From Sphingomonas taxi (GTDB lineage: Bacteria > Pseudomonadota > Alphaproteobacteria > Sphingomonadales > Sphingomonadaceae), in assembly GCF_000764535.1 (NCBI RefSeq), contig NZ_CP009571.1:372001-436000 (forward strand): a stretch of 64,000 bases of DNA, written 5' to 3'. Position 1 is the stretch's first letter. Every line of letters begins with the position of its first letter. The position numbers were made by a program, and so were the translations under genes. Below the pieces are notes generated by a model that searched no databases, had not been told where the DNA came from, and saw only the letters and a program-made list of their open reading frames with translations. Below are positions 51,348 to 60,274 of the stretch, one piece after another.

Positions 51348-52856
51348 ATGGCGGCGATCGTCCAGACGGTGGCGTATCTCGGGCTGGAGGCGCGCGGGGT
51401 CGAGGTGCAGGTGCAGCTCATCCCGGGCGTGCCTGCCTTCTACGTCGTCGGCCTCGGTGACAAGGCGGTGGCGGAGAGCCGCGAACGCGTTCGGGCGGCG
51501 ATCTCCGCACTCGGCCTGGCGCTGCCGCCCAAGCGGATCGTCGTCAATCTGTCGCCCGCCGATCTGCCCAAGGAGGGCTCGCACTTCGACCTGCCGATCG
51601 CGCTCGCCTTGTTGGGGGCGATGGCGGTGATCGATGTCGAGCATCTCGCCGATTATGTCGTCGTCGGCGAACTCGGCCTCGACGGCCGGATCGCGCCGTC
51701 GCCGGGCGTGCTGCTCGCCGCGATCCACGCCAGCGCCGAGGGCAGGGGGCTGGTCTGCCCCGCGGCGCAGGGGGCAGAGGCAGCCTGGGCCGGATCGATC
51801 GAGGTGCTTGCCGCGCCCGACCTCCTCGCGCTCATCAACCATTTCAAGGGCCACGGCCTGCTCGCCGCACCGCCTGCCAGCGAGGTCGAGCCGATCGGCC
51901 ACGGTCCGGACCTGCGCCAGGTGAAGGGGCAGGAGGTCGCCAAGCGCGCGCTGGAGATCGCCGCCGCCGGTGGCCACAATCTACTGATGATCGGCCCGCC
52001 GGGGGCGGGCAAGTCGCTGATGGCGTCGTGCCTGCCCGGCATCCTGCCACCGCTCGACGCCGCGGAGGCGCTCGAAGTGTCCATGGTCCAGTCGGTCGCC
52101 GGCACGCTCGCCGGCGGGCGGCTGACCCGCAACCGACCGTTCCGCAGTCCGCATCACAGCGCCTCGATGGCGGCGCTGACCGGCGGCGGCCTCAAGGTGA
52201 AGCCGGGCGAGGTCAGTCTCGCGCATCTCGGCGTGCTGTTCCTCGACGAGCTGCCCGAATTCCAGCGCGCGGTGCTCGATTCGCTGCGTCAGCCGCTGGA
52301 AGCCGGCGTGGTCAGCGTGGCGCGTGCCAACGCGCACGTCACCTTTCCGGCGCGCGTGCAACTCATCGCGGCGATGAACCCGTGCCGCTGCGGGCATCTC
52401 GGCGATGCGAGCCTCGCCTGTGCACGCGCGCCGCGCTGCGCCGCCGATTATCAGGCGAGGGTGTCAGGACCACTGCTCGACCGGATCGACCTGCACGTCG
52501 AGGTCGCCGCCGTGACCGCGACCGATCTGATCCTGCCGCCCCCGGTGGAAGGCTCGGCGGACGTCGCCAAACGGGTCGCCGCCGCCCGCGCGATCCAAAG
52601 CGAACGCTATGCGCACGAAGCGATCCGCACCAACGCCGAGGCCGATGGCGCGCTGCTCGACCGCATCGCCACGCCGGAGGAAGCCGGGCGTCGCCTGCTC
52701 GCCCAGGCGGCGGAGGCGATGCGCCTGTCGGCGCGCGGCTATACCCGCATCCTGCGTGTCGCCCGGACGATCGCCGATCTCGCCGACGCGGGAACCGTAA
52801 ATCGCGTCCACATCGCCGAGGCGCTGAGCTATCGCCGGCGTGCCCCGATCAATTGA
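51348..52856 (+). CDS. comM: YifB/ComM family Mg-chelatase-like AAA+ ATPase
   Basis: 502 residues from ATG 51348, with GAAGGGG upstream. The N-terminal Lon-protease-like fold (about 20-160) has LIPGVPAFYVVGLGDKAVAESRERVRAAI and LPKEGSHFDLPIALALL. The AAA+ domain follows: Walker A GPPGAGKSLMASCLPG at about 223-238, FRSPHHSASMAALTGGG, Walker B GVLFLDELPEF, and the C-terminal Mg-chelatase lid. ComM is a hexameric helicase for branch migration in natural transformation and related recombination. It overlaps the small convergent gene by 8 bp at its 3' end. Confidence 0.93.
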   Translation: MAAIVQTVAYLGLEARGVEVQVQLIPGVPAFYVVGLGDKAVAESRERVRAAISALGLALPPKRIVVNLSPADLPKEGSHFDLPIALALLGAMAVIDVEHLADYVVVGELGLDGRIAPSPGVLLAAIHASAEGRGLVCPAAQGAEAAWAGSIEVLAAPDLLALINHFKGHGLLAAPPASEVEPIGHGPDLRQVKGQEVAKRALEIAAAGGHNLLMIGPPGAGKSLMASCLPGILPPLDAAEALEVSMVQSVAGTLAGGRLTRNRPFRSPHHSASMAALTGGGLKVKPGEVSLAHLGVLFLDELPEFQRAVLDSLRQPLEAGVVSVARANAHVTFPARVQLIAAMNPCRCGHLGDASLACARAPRCAADYQARVSGPLLDRIDLHVEVAAVTATDLILPPPVEGSADVAKRVAAARAIQSERYAHEAIRTNAEADGALLDRIATPEEAGRRLLAQAAEAMRLSARGYTRILRVARTIADLADAGTVNRVHIAEALSYRRRAPIN

Positions 52857-53007
52857 CCGCGGCGATCCGTTCGGAAGACGCAGCGCGATGATGCATCAGA
52901 TCGAGGCACTGGCTGAGCAGCGCGGCGATGAGGCAATCCCCCGTGGCGTCGGCCTGTTGCAGCGCGCGCACCAGCTGCTGCTCCAAATTATCCTGCTCGA
53001 CCATCAT
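52849..53007 (-). CDS. Small hypothetical protein, Gln/Leu-rich helical
   Basis: 52 residues from ATG 53007: MMVEQDNLEQQLVRALQQADATGDCLIAALLSQCLDLMHHR then a polar tail. It predicts a pair of helices with two Cys. The sequence looks like short sphingomonad hypotheticals, but no Shine-Dalgarno is evident. An opposite-strand frame also spans the area, so this call is tentative. It is convergent with comM (8-bp overlap). Confidence 0.45.
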   Translation of the reverse strand: MMVEQDNLEQQLVRALQQADATGDCLIAALLSQCLDLMHHRAASSERIAAVN

Positions 53008-53144
53008 GCTGTCAGCACCATCTTGAAGCGGAGCGGCAATCCAGCACGGCTGGCGACCTGTCCGCAACGACATGGATTAGCATAACGGACTCGTGGTGCT
53101 AATCCAAGACGCTTGCGATCCCTTCGCCAATTGGCTACCGGCCT

Positions 53145-53205
53145 TTGCCTCGTCACCGGGGTCCGGTTCGCGGACGCTGTCCGGTGATCGCTCCGGGTGA
53201 CGAGC
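53145..53205. repeat. Isolated inverted repeat before tRNA-Leu
   Basis: GCCTCGTCACCGG...at 53147-53160 is inverted in CCGGGTGACGAGC (53193-53205) with an internal TCCGG...CCGGA-like stem. It may be a degenerate relative of the palindromic families or a terminator. It lies 70 bp upstream of tRNA-Leu. Confidence 0.55.
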
Positions 53206-53271
53206 AGAGCCGTTCCGGTTACTTGCGGTGCCTTCAGGCGCTGCGAATGCGGGTTGAGTAAGCGGCTCCGT

Positions 53272-53356
53272 GCGGGTGTGGTGAAATTGGTAGACGCGCG
53301 GGACTCAAAATCCCGTTCCGCAAGGAGTGTCGGTTCGAGCCCGACCACCCGCACCA
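53272..53356 (+). tRNA. tRNA-Leu (anticodon CAA)
   Basis: 85 nt including an encoded CCA end. Acceptor GCGGGTG pairs with CACCCGC, the D-arm has GTGAAATTGGTAGACGC, the anticodon loop CTCAAAA gives CAA, there is a long variable arm (TTCCGCAAGGAGT) typical of class II tRNA, and the T-loop is GGTTCGAGCCC. It reads TTG codons. Confidence 0.97.
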
Positions 53357-53461
53357 TTTATGTCAGCCTGGATGTCGAGAGGCGGGGGTGGCAACGTTGA
53401 TCCCTTGTCCCGGATCTCCGGCCCGCCGCGGGGCGAGGGGCCGTGATCGCTATCCCCTCGC

Positions 53462-55768
53462 TCAGAAATCCTTGCGCAGCAGCAGTCCGCCGTAACGGCG
53501 GTCGTCGCGGGGGACGAAGCGGACCGTTCCGGCGAACGTCCCCGGCGCGAGGAAGCTGGCGTAGGACGTATCGGTGATGTTCTTGACATAGGCCCGCAGC
53601 TGCCAGCCGTCGGCAGGGCGGACCAGCGCGACGCTGGCGTTCCAGATCGCATAGGCCGGCTGGATCGTGTTGGCGGTCTCGCTCAGCGAATATTGCACCT
53701 TGCTGCTGAACGTCACGTCGCTCTGCAGTTCGAACGCCAGGGCGTCCGACAGCGCGAAGCGATAGGCGGCATTCTCGTACAATTTGACGCGCGGCGCATA
53801 GGGCAGCGGCTGTCCGTCGACGTTGCAGCTCACCGGCGCACCCGGCGGGCAGAGGAAGTCGCGCACCTTGGCATCGGTATAAGCGCCCGACAGATCGACG
53901 GTGAAGCCCTTGGCCGGTCGCAGCGTCACGTCCGCCTCGACGCCGCGCGAGCGGACCGAACCGGCGTTGATCAGCCGCGTCACCTGCGCGCCATTGACCA
54001 CGTCGGCGAAATTCGCCTGATAGCCGTCGAACGTCGTCGTATAGGCGGCGAGGCTGTAGCTCAGCGCGCGATCGGCGGTGCTGCCCTTCAGGCCGATCTC
54101 GAACGAGTTGGACGTTTCCGGGCTCAGCGGCAGTTCGTCGAGCGGGGTGGTCGCGTTGAGCGAGCGCATGTTGAAATAGACGTTGTAGGCCGGCCCCTTG
54201 TAGCCCCGCGAATAGGTGAAATAGGTCTGCGCACGAGCGCCGAGGTCGAGTTGCAGGCCGAGGCGATAGCTGTCGCCGCGCCGGTCGGTGCTGCCCTGCG
54301 CCCGGTGATAGGCGCGGATGCCGGGGCGATCGAGCGCCGGCGCGCCGCTGTTGGTCGGATCGGCCGACGAGGTGCGCAGATGATAGAAGGACAGATCGTC
54401 CCAGGTCGAGCGATAGCCGGCGATCCCGCGGAACGCCTTGGTGAAGTTGATGTTGGCCTCGCCGAACAGCGCATAATTGTCGTCGGTGATGCCATAGTCG
54501 GCGACGCCGTTGGTCGTCGTCTGCACCGTGCCGGCAAGGCTCGTCAGCGTCCGCGCGTAGACCTCGTCGGTCTTGGCGTGGAGGTAGTAAGCGCCGACGA
54601 CATAGTCGATCAGTCCACCGCGCGGCGAGGCGAGGCGCAGCTCCTGCGAGAATTGCTCGCTGTCGACGCGGCCGTCGTCGATCCCCTGCGGAAAGGCGGC
54701 GGTGAGCGTCGGCAGGCCGTCGTAATCCTGCTGCTGGTGGTTGAGCCACTGCCGCCACGCGGTGATCGAGGTGACGCGATACTCGCCGATCGCCAGTTCG
54801 GCGGTCAGCGAGCCGCCGTAATTTTCGTCGCGGACGTTGGTGTCGATATTCGTCGCCGCGACCCGATTGCCGGCCGATGGCCGCACCCCGGCATTGGCGA
54901 GCACCGCGGCGAGCGGCGCCGAGACGCTGACGATCCCGGTGGGGTAGGCGACCTGGCGCGTCGAGGCATAGACCGGCGCGACCGTCTCATAGGTATTGAG
55001 GTAATCGCCGATCAGCGTCAGCTTGAGCGCATCGACCGGGGTCGCGACCAATTTGCCGCGCACGCCGTAACGGCGCGAGCCGTTGGTGTCGTTGCCGGTG
55101 GTCGCATTGCGGGTGTTGCCGTCGAAATCGCTGTAGAGCCCGCCGATCAGCGCCTGGAGCTTGCCCGGCACGATCGCGCCCGACACGCCCGCCTTGATGC
55201 GATAGTCTTGATCGGTCGTCGCGCCCGCTTCGCCGAAGGCGTGGAAGTCGTCGGTCGGGTTGCGCGTGACGATGTTGACGACGCCCGCCGAAGCGTTCTT
55301 GCCGAACAACGTTCCCTGCGGCCCGCGCAGCACCTCGATCCGCTCGACCTCGCCGAGATCGAGCGTCGACTGGCCCGGTCGGGTCAGCACGACGCCGTCG
55401 AGCACGGTCGACACCGATGGCTCGACGCCGGGGGACGTGGTGATCGTGCCGATGCCGCGGATGAAGATCGTCCGGTCCTTGTTCGACGCGCCGCTGCGGA
55501 AACCGACCGAGGGGATCGCCGCGCTGATCGTCTCGACCGTGTTCAACTGCCGCTCGGCGAGCGAACTGCCGCTGATCGCGGTGATCGCGATCGGCACCTG
55601 CTGGAGGCTTTCGTTACGGAAACGCGCGGTGACGACGATCTCGCCGTCCTGCGTGTCCCCCGGCGCATCGGTTGCGGTCACGGGCGGGGGCGCGTCCTGG
55701 GCGAAGGCCGGCATGGCGGCGGACAGGCAGGTGGTGGCGAGCAGCGCGAACAAACGGTTGGCGTTCAT
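53462..55768 (-). CDS. TonB-dependent outer-membrane receptor
   Basis: 768 residues. A signal peptide (MNANRLFALLATTCLSAAMPAFAQ) is followed by a TonB box (DGEIVVTARFRNESLQQVPIA at about 42-62). The plug holds TVETISAAIPSVGF, RTIFIRGIGTITTSPGVEPSVSTVLDGVVLTR and VERIEVLRGPQGTLFGKNASAGVVNI. The barrel ends in LLLRKDF, with a terminal Phe for outer-membrane assembly. The style (FRNESLQQVPIAITA) matches the large sphingomonad TBDR group linked to carbohydrate or aromatic uptake. An MFS transporter lies 85 bp upstream on the same strand, so both may import one substrate. Confidence 0.93.
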   Translation of the reverse strand: MNANRLFALLATTCLSAAMPAFAQDAPPPVTATDAPGDTQDGEIVVTARFRNESLQQVPIAITAISGSSLAERQLNTVETISAAIPSVGFRSGASNKDRTIFIRGIGTITTSPGVEPSVSTVLDGVVLTRPGQSTLDLGEVERIEVLRGPQGTLFGKNASAGVVNIVTRNPTDDFHAFGEAGATTDQDYRIKAGVSGAIVPGKLQALIGGLYSDFDGNTRNATTGNDTNGSRRYGVRGKLVATPVDALKLTLIGDYLNTYETVAPVYASTRQVAYPTGIVSVSAPLAAVLANAGVRPSAGNRVAATNIDTNVRDENYGGSLTAELAIGEYRVTSITAWRQWLNHQQQDYDGLPTLTAAFPQGIDDGRVDSEQFSQELRLASPRGGLIDYVVGAYYLHAKTDEVYARTLTSLAGTVQTTTNGVADYGITDDNYALFGEANINFTKAFRGIAGYRSTWDDLSFYHLRTSSADPTNSGAPALDRPGIRAYHRAQGSTDRRGDSYRLGLQLDLGARAQTYFTYSRGYKGPAYNVYFNMRSLNATTPLDELPLSPETSNSFEIGLKGSTADRALSYSLAAYTTTFDGYQANFADVVNGAQVTRLINAGSVRSRGVEADVTLRPAKGFTVDLSGAYTDAKVRDFLCPPGAPVSCNVDGQPLPYAPRVKLYENAAYRFALSDALAFELQSDVTFSSKVQYSLSETANTIQPAYAIWNASVALVRPADGWQLRAYVKNITDTSYASFLAPGTFAGTVRFVPRDDRRYGGLLLRKDF

Positions 55769-55852
55769 CGAAATCCCCTTTGATCGCGCGACCTTATTAT
55801 CCCTCTGCGCGCTGGGGTATAAAGAAGCATCGTGGCCCCCGACAGCACGCCT

Positions 55853-57109
55853 TTATACCGCGTCCCCGTCCGTACCCTCCGCCAGCGGCTGCAAATGCGG
55901 CAGCAGCAACTGGATCCAGCCGAGCGCGGCGAGATAGGCGACGCTCGCGAACAGCAGCAGCGGCAGATAGCCGAGCCCCGCCGCCAGCGTTAGTCCGGCG
56001 ACCTTGGCGATGCCGATGCCGCCGACATTGCCGCAGAACGATCCGAAGGCGGTCACCCGCCCGACCCGGCGCTGCGGCACGATGTCGGCGATCAACGCGA
56101 ACAAATTGGTCGAGAAGGCCTGATGCCCGGCGAGCGCCAGCGCCATCAGCGCGATCGCCAGCGGATAATCGTGGATGAGCAGCGCGAAGGGGATCGGCAC
56201 CACCGCCAGCGCCGCGACCAGCATGATACCCTTGCGCACGCGGTTCACCGCAACCCCCTTGCCGAGCAGCCGCGTCGACACGCTGCCGCCGACCAGCGAC
56301 CCCACCGCCGCGCCGCCATAAGCGATGGCGAGCGGCACGCCGAGCGCGACCCCCGACAGGCCGAACTGGCGATGGAAGAAATCGGGTAGCCAGAATAGCA
56401 GCAGCCACCAGGTCGCGTCCGACAGGATCTTGGCGCCCGCCACCGCCCAGGTCCGGGAATCGCGCAGGATCGGGCCGTCGAGCGCCGCCAGCGGCGTCGC
56501 CGTGGCGGGCCGGTGCGGCGTGAAGCGCACGCCGCGTGCCGCGATCAGCCAGCCGCCCGCCCATATCAGCCCGAACAGTCCGGCGGCGACGAACGTCCCG
56601 CGCCAGCCGAACGCCAGCGCCACCGCGGGGATCGCCAGCGGGGCGAGGATCGCGCCGAGGCTGCTCGCCGCGTTGGTCGCGCCGAAGCCGGTCGACCGCC
56701 AGCGCGGCGACAGCACCGCGGCGACCGTCTTGGCGCCGGTCGGCGTCCCCATCGCCTCGGTCGCGCCGAGCGCGATCCGCACCGCGGTGAACTGCCCGAT
56801 CGTCATCGCCCAGCCGTGCAGCAGCGCCGCGACGCTCCACGCCGCCACGCCCGCCGGATTGGCCCATTTGACGCCGAGCCGGTCCGCGATCCAGCCGCTG
56901 AACAGGAAGCCGATCGCCGCACCGGTCTGGAACCAGGCGGCGAGCGTGCCATAGTCGTCGTCGCTCCAGCCAAGTTCGGCGGCGATCGTCGGCTTGAGCA
57001 CCGCGATGATCTGGCGATCGACGAGGTTGAGCACCCCCGCGGTGATGACCAGCGCGAACAGCAACCCACGATGGCGCGCGCTCAGCTCGCCTACCGTCCT
57101 CAATGCCAT
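55853..57109 (-). CDS. MFS transporter, ACS/hexuronate type
   Basis: 418 residues from ATG 57109 (MALRTVGELSARHRGLLFALVITAGVLNLVDRQIIAVLKPTIAAELGWSDDDYG). Twelve transmembrane helices. The first-loop motif GWIADRLGVKWANPAG (MFS motif A-like) and FCGNVGGIGIAKVAGLTLA resemble ExuT/GarP/ACS transporters of sugar acids. The upstream TBDR partner at 53462 supports uptake of an acidic or sugar-like compound. There is no regulator between the two genes. It is divergent from the chemotaxis receptor gene. Confidence 0.9.
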   Translation of the reverse strand: MALRTVGELSARHRGLLFALVITAGVLNLVDRQIIAVLKPTIAAELGWSDDDYGTLAAWFQTGAAIGFLFSGWIADRLGVKWANPAGVAAWSVAALLHGWAMTIGQFTAVRIALGATEAMGTPTGAKTVAAVLSPRWRSTGFGATNAASSLGAILAPLAIPAVALAFGWRGTFVAAGLFGLIWAGGWLIAARGVRFTPHRPATATPLAALDGPILRDSRTWAVAGAKILSDATWWLLLFWLPDFFHRQFGLSGVALGVPLAIAYGGAAVGSLVGGSVSTRLLGKGVAVNRVRKGIMLVAALAVVPIPFALLIHDYPLAIALMALALAGHQAFSTNLFALIADIVPQRRVGRVTAFGSFCGNVGGIGIAKVAGLTLAAGLGYLPLLLFASVAYLAALGWIQLLLPHLQPLAEGTDGDAV

Positions 57110-57367
57110 GGTCCATTCATGCGCCCGACCATGAGCGGCCCGCAACGGGGTGGCGAGGGAGTTTTTCTAAAGGACGCTGCGTCGTGCCGCATTGCCCGTC
57201 GCGCTCGCCCCACCCGCCCAAGTAATTGAGACAATTCCGATGATCGATGACGAACGCTTCCGCTTCCCTTGATCGAGATTTGGCCCCGCGATCGTCGATA
57301 TCCGCGCAATGCGGTTTGTCGACACGCCGAGGCTTCGGCCCAACTATACTAGCAATAGGACGAAGCG

Positions 57368-59200
57368 ATGCCGAGTGAAGTACGTCGGGGTGGGCGGATC
57401 AATCGTATGACTATTCAGGAAAAATGCCGGATCGCAGGACTATCGGCGATCGCGCTGGTGCTATTCTGCGGTGTCGTCGCCGGTTTCGGCATCGATACGA
57501 TCCGGGTCGGCGGCCCGATCGCGCGTCAGAATCAGGAGATCAGCGACCTCGACGCGGACATCCTGCCGCCCCCCGCCTATGTCATCGAACCCTTCCTCGA
57601 CGCGACGCTGCTCGCGCGCGATCCGGCGTCGCTGCCCCGCCGGCGTGCGTCGCTCGCCCGGGCCGAACAGGCCTTTCGCGCCAGCGTCGCCCGCTGGAAG
57701 GCGTCGTCGCTGTCGGAGCCGTCGATCCGCCAGCCGCTCGATCGCGCGGCACATGACGCCGAGCTGTTCTGGAGCGAGCTCGACCGCGTCCTGATGGCCG
57801 CGGTGGAACGTGGCGACGCCGCGGCGATGCAGGCCAGCTACGCGCGGCTCGCGACGCTCTATACGACCCATCGGCAGCATATCAACCAACTCGTGATCGC
57901 CACCGCCAAGGTCCAGCAGACGCTCGCCGAGCACGGCCAGCGTCAGCTCGCCAGGACGATCGCATTGCTGGCGCTGATCGGCCTCATTCTCATCGCACTG
58001 ACCGCAGCGGCGCTCGCCTATCTGCTCCGTCGCGTGCTGAGGCCGGTCGGCGATACCGCCAACGCGATGCGCCGCATGGCGGATGGCGACCTTAGCCTGC
58101 GTCTTGCCGGCGGCGATCGGGCCGACGAGATCGGCACGATGGTCGCCGCGGTCGAGGTGTTCCGGGTCGCGGCGCAGGCGCAGGTCACCAACGCGCGCAA
58201 ACAGGACGCCGTCGTTCGCGAACTGACCAAGGCGCTGGGTGAACTCGGCAGCGGTGACCTGAGCTACCGGATCGGCGACGCGCTGCCCGACGAGTATCGC
58301 GAACTGGCGCGTTCGTTCGATGCCGCGATGGAGCGTTTGTCGCAGACGCTCAGCCGGGTCGCCGAGTCCGCCACGCGGGTGAAGGTCGCGACGGTCGAGC
58401 TGCGCAGCGCCTCGGACGACCTGTCGTTGCGCACCGAGCAGCAGGCGGCGGCGCTCGAACAGACCGCGGCGGCGATCCACGAGATCACCTCGGCGGTGAG
58501 CGAGGCGGCGAGCGGCGCCAACCGGACCGACACGATCGTCGGAAACGTCCGTCGCGAGACCGAGGAATCGGGGGGGATCGTGCGTCGCGCCGTCGAGGCG
58601 ATGGGCGCGATCGAGCGTTCGTCGAACGAGATATCGGAGATCATCTCGGTGATCGACGGCATCGCCTTCCAGACCAATCTGCTCGCGCTCAACGCCGGCG
58701 TCGAGGCGGCACGCGCCGGCGACGCGGGACGCGGCTTCGCGGTCGTCGCCTCCGAGGTGCGGGCGCTGGCGCAGCGGTCGGCGGATGCGGCGCGCGACGT
58801 CAAGGGCCGCATCCTCGCCTCGGGGGCGCTGGTGCAGGACGGCGTCGGCCTCGTCACCGATACCGGGCGCACGCTCGACAGCATCTTCGTGCGGATCGGC
58901 GAGGTCAGCGATCTCGTCTCCGGCATCGCCCGCTCGTCGGAGCAGCAGGCGAGGGGGCTCAGCCAGGTCAACGTCGCGGTCGGCGAGATGGACGGCATGA
59001 CCCAGCAGAATGCGGCGATGGTCGAACAGGCGACCGCGGCGGCGCGCGAACTCGCCGCCGAGGCGGATGCGCTGGCGCAGGATGTCGACGGGTTCAAGCT
59101 CGATGCCAAGCCCACCGCCGGCCCGATCCGCGACGCGCGAGCCGCGCAGCTCGCGCTGGTTCATCCCGGCAACGACATGCCGTCGCTCGCCGCCAGCTGA
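57368..59200 (+). CDS. Methyl-accepting chemotaxis protein
   Basis: 610 residues from ATG 57368 with AGGACGA about 6 bp upstream. Transmembrane helices at about 22-42 and 196-218 enclose a periplasmic helical sensor (about 45-195). A HAMP segment ([27 protein letters not shown]) and a second HAMP-like part follow. The signalling domain contains the hairpin [47 protein letters not shown]. The C-terminus lacks a CheR pentapeptide. It signals through CheA/CheW made elsewhere. The ligand is unknown. It is divergent from the MFS gene, perhaps for the same compound. Confidence 0.93.
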   Translation: MPSEVRRGGRINRMTIQEKCRIAGLSAIALVLFCGVVAGFGIDTIRVGGPIARQNQEISDLDADILPPPAYVIEPFLDATLLARDPASLPRRRASLARAEQAFRASVARWKASSLSEPSIRQPLDRAAHDAELFWSELDRVLMAAVERGDAAAMQASYARLATLYTTHRQHINQLVIATAKVQQTLAEHGQRQLARTIALLALIGLILIALTAAALAYLLRRVLRPVGDTANAMRRMADGDLSLRLAGGDRADEIGTMVAAVEVFRVAAQAQVTNARKQDAVVRELTKALGELGSGDLSYRIGDALPDEYRELARSFDAAMERLSQTLSRVAESATRVKVATVELRSASDDLSLRTEQQAAALEQTAAAIHEITSAVSEAASGANRTDTIVGNVRRETEESGGIVRRAVEAMGAIERSSNEISEIISVIDGIAFQTNLLALNAGVEAARAGDAGRGFAVVASEVRALAQRSADAARDVKGRILASGALVQDGVGLVTDTGRTLDSIFVRIGEVSDLVSGIARSSEQQARGLSQVNVAVGEMDGMTQQNAAMVEQATAAARELAAEADALAQDVDGFKLDAKPTAGPIRDARAAQLALVHPGNDMPSLAAS

Positions 59201-59322
59201 CCGCGGCCCGCCGGTGGCCGCGGGGCTGCCGGCTTGTCGATGAAAGACCGCAAGAAAATCGCTGCCGAATGCGCCATGTGATATTGTAACCTTGCAGCAA
59301 CCGGCCTAGATGGTCGGCAGCA

Positions 59323-59712
59323 ATGACGCACGGGACGCATATTGTACGCCGCTTCGGCTGGGCTTGGCTCGATCGCGCCGCGATCGCGCTGTCCGGCCTG
59401 TGCGTCGTCCATTGCCTCGCGAGCGCGGTGCTGCTGGCGATGCTGTCGGCGGCGGGCGGGCTCCTGCTCAACCCGATCTTCCACGAGATCGGCCTGACGA
59501 TCGCCATCTTCCTCGGTGCGGTCGCGCTCGGCCGCGGCGTTCTGGAGCACGGCTATGTCATGCCCGCGTCGATGGGCGCCTTCGGCCTCGGGATCATGGC
59601 CGGTGCGATGACCCTGCCGCACGAAGGCGGCGGTGCCGAGACCTTGTGGACGGTGATCGGCGTCGGGTTGCTCGCGTTCGGCCACGATCTCAACCGCCGC
59701 GCCGTCATCTGA
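59323..59712 (+). CDS. MerC domain membrane protein
   Basis: 129 residues with four transmembrane helices. The N-terminal metal motif C27-x2-H30-C31 lies in ALSGLCVVHCLASAVLLAML, as in MerC, which carries mercuric or other metal ions across the membrane. Later helices (IGLTIAIFLGAVALGRGVLEHG, SMGAFGLGIMAGAM) agree with MerC length. It is followed 41 bp later by a Zur-like Fur regulator, a recurring pair in sphingomonads that points to zinc handling more than mercury resistance; no merA or merR is present. The AT-rich segment at 59278-59290 may be part of the promoter or operator. Confidence 0.88.
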   Translation: MTHGTHIVRRFGWAWLDRAAIALSGLCVVHCLASAVLLAMLSAAGGLLLNPIFHEIGLTIAIFLGAVALGRGVLEHGYVMPASMGAFGLGIMAGAMTLPHEGGGAETLWTVIGVGLLAFGHDLNRRAVI

Positions 59713-59753
59713 CGCCGCTTGTGATCGCGGTCGACGCCACCTAAGTCCCCGTT

Positions 59754-60221
59754 ATGGCAGCGCACGCGCATCACGATCACCACGAGCCGCAGGGCGCAGA
59801 CCTCACCAAGGCCGCGCGCGCGACGCTGGAGAAGTCCGGCGAGCAATGGACGCAGATGCGTGCCAACGTCTTCGCCGCGCTCGTCGGTTTCACCAAGCCG
59901 GCCAGCGCCTATGATATCGCGGAGGCGATGTCGAAGAGCGAGGGCCGCCGCGTCGCCGCGAACAGCATCTACCGCATCCTCGACGTCTTCGTGGCGTCCA
60001 ATCTCGCGCGGAAGGTCGAAAGCTCAAACGCTTACGTGGCCAATGCGCATCCCGATTGCCTGCACGATTGTATCTTTCTGGTGTGCGATTCGTGTGGACA
60101 AACGGTGCATCTCGACGACGACACGGTCACGCGTGGTGTCAGGAGTGCCGCGCAAGCCGTTGGTTTTGCACCAATTCGTCCGGTGATCGAGGTGCGCGGC
60201 AAATGCGCCGACTGCGCCTGA
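59754..60221 (+). CDS. zur: Fur-family regulator, Zur-like
   Basis: 155 residues. A His-rich start (MAAHAHHDHHEPQ) is followed by the Fur winged helix (about 35-85: QMRANVFAALVGFTKPASAYDIAEAMSKSEGRRVAANSIYRILDVFVASNLARKV) and a metal-binding dimer domain. That domain has HPDCLHDCIFLVCDSCGQTVHLDDD and the terminal CADC, giving the structural zinc Cys pairs CxxC and CxxC. The pattern NSIYRILDVFVASNLARKVESSNAYVANAH is typical of alphaproteobacterial Zur. It likely represses zinc uptake genes and perhaps the merC unit. The next gene, dxs, starts 53 bp later. Confidence 0.88.
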   Translation: MAAHAHHDHHEPQGADLTKAARATLEKSGEQWTQMRANVFAALVGFTKPASAYDIAEAMSKSEGRRVAANSIYRILDVFVASNLARKVESSNAYVANAHPDCLHDCIFLVCDSCGQTVHLDDDTVTRGVRSAAQAVGFAPIRPVIEVRGKCADCA

Positions 60222-60274
60222 CGTTGCGCGCGCCGACAATCGACACCCATCGTACAAGCGCGTAGACGGGTCCG

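Noticed and set aside
59278..59290. Zur box upstream of merC as a firm annotation
   Set aside because: Only one half resembles a Zur site; the second half (CCTTGC) does not match, so it is mentioned only as a possibility.
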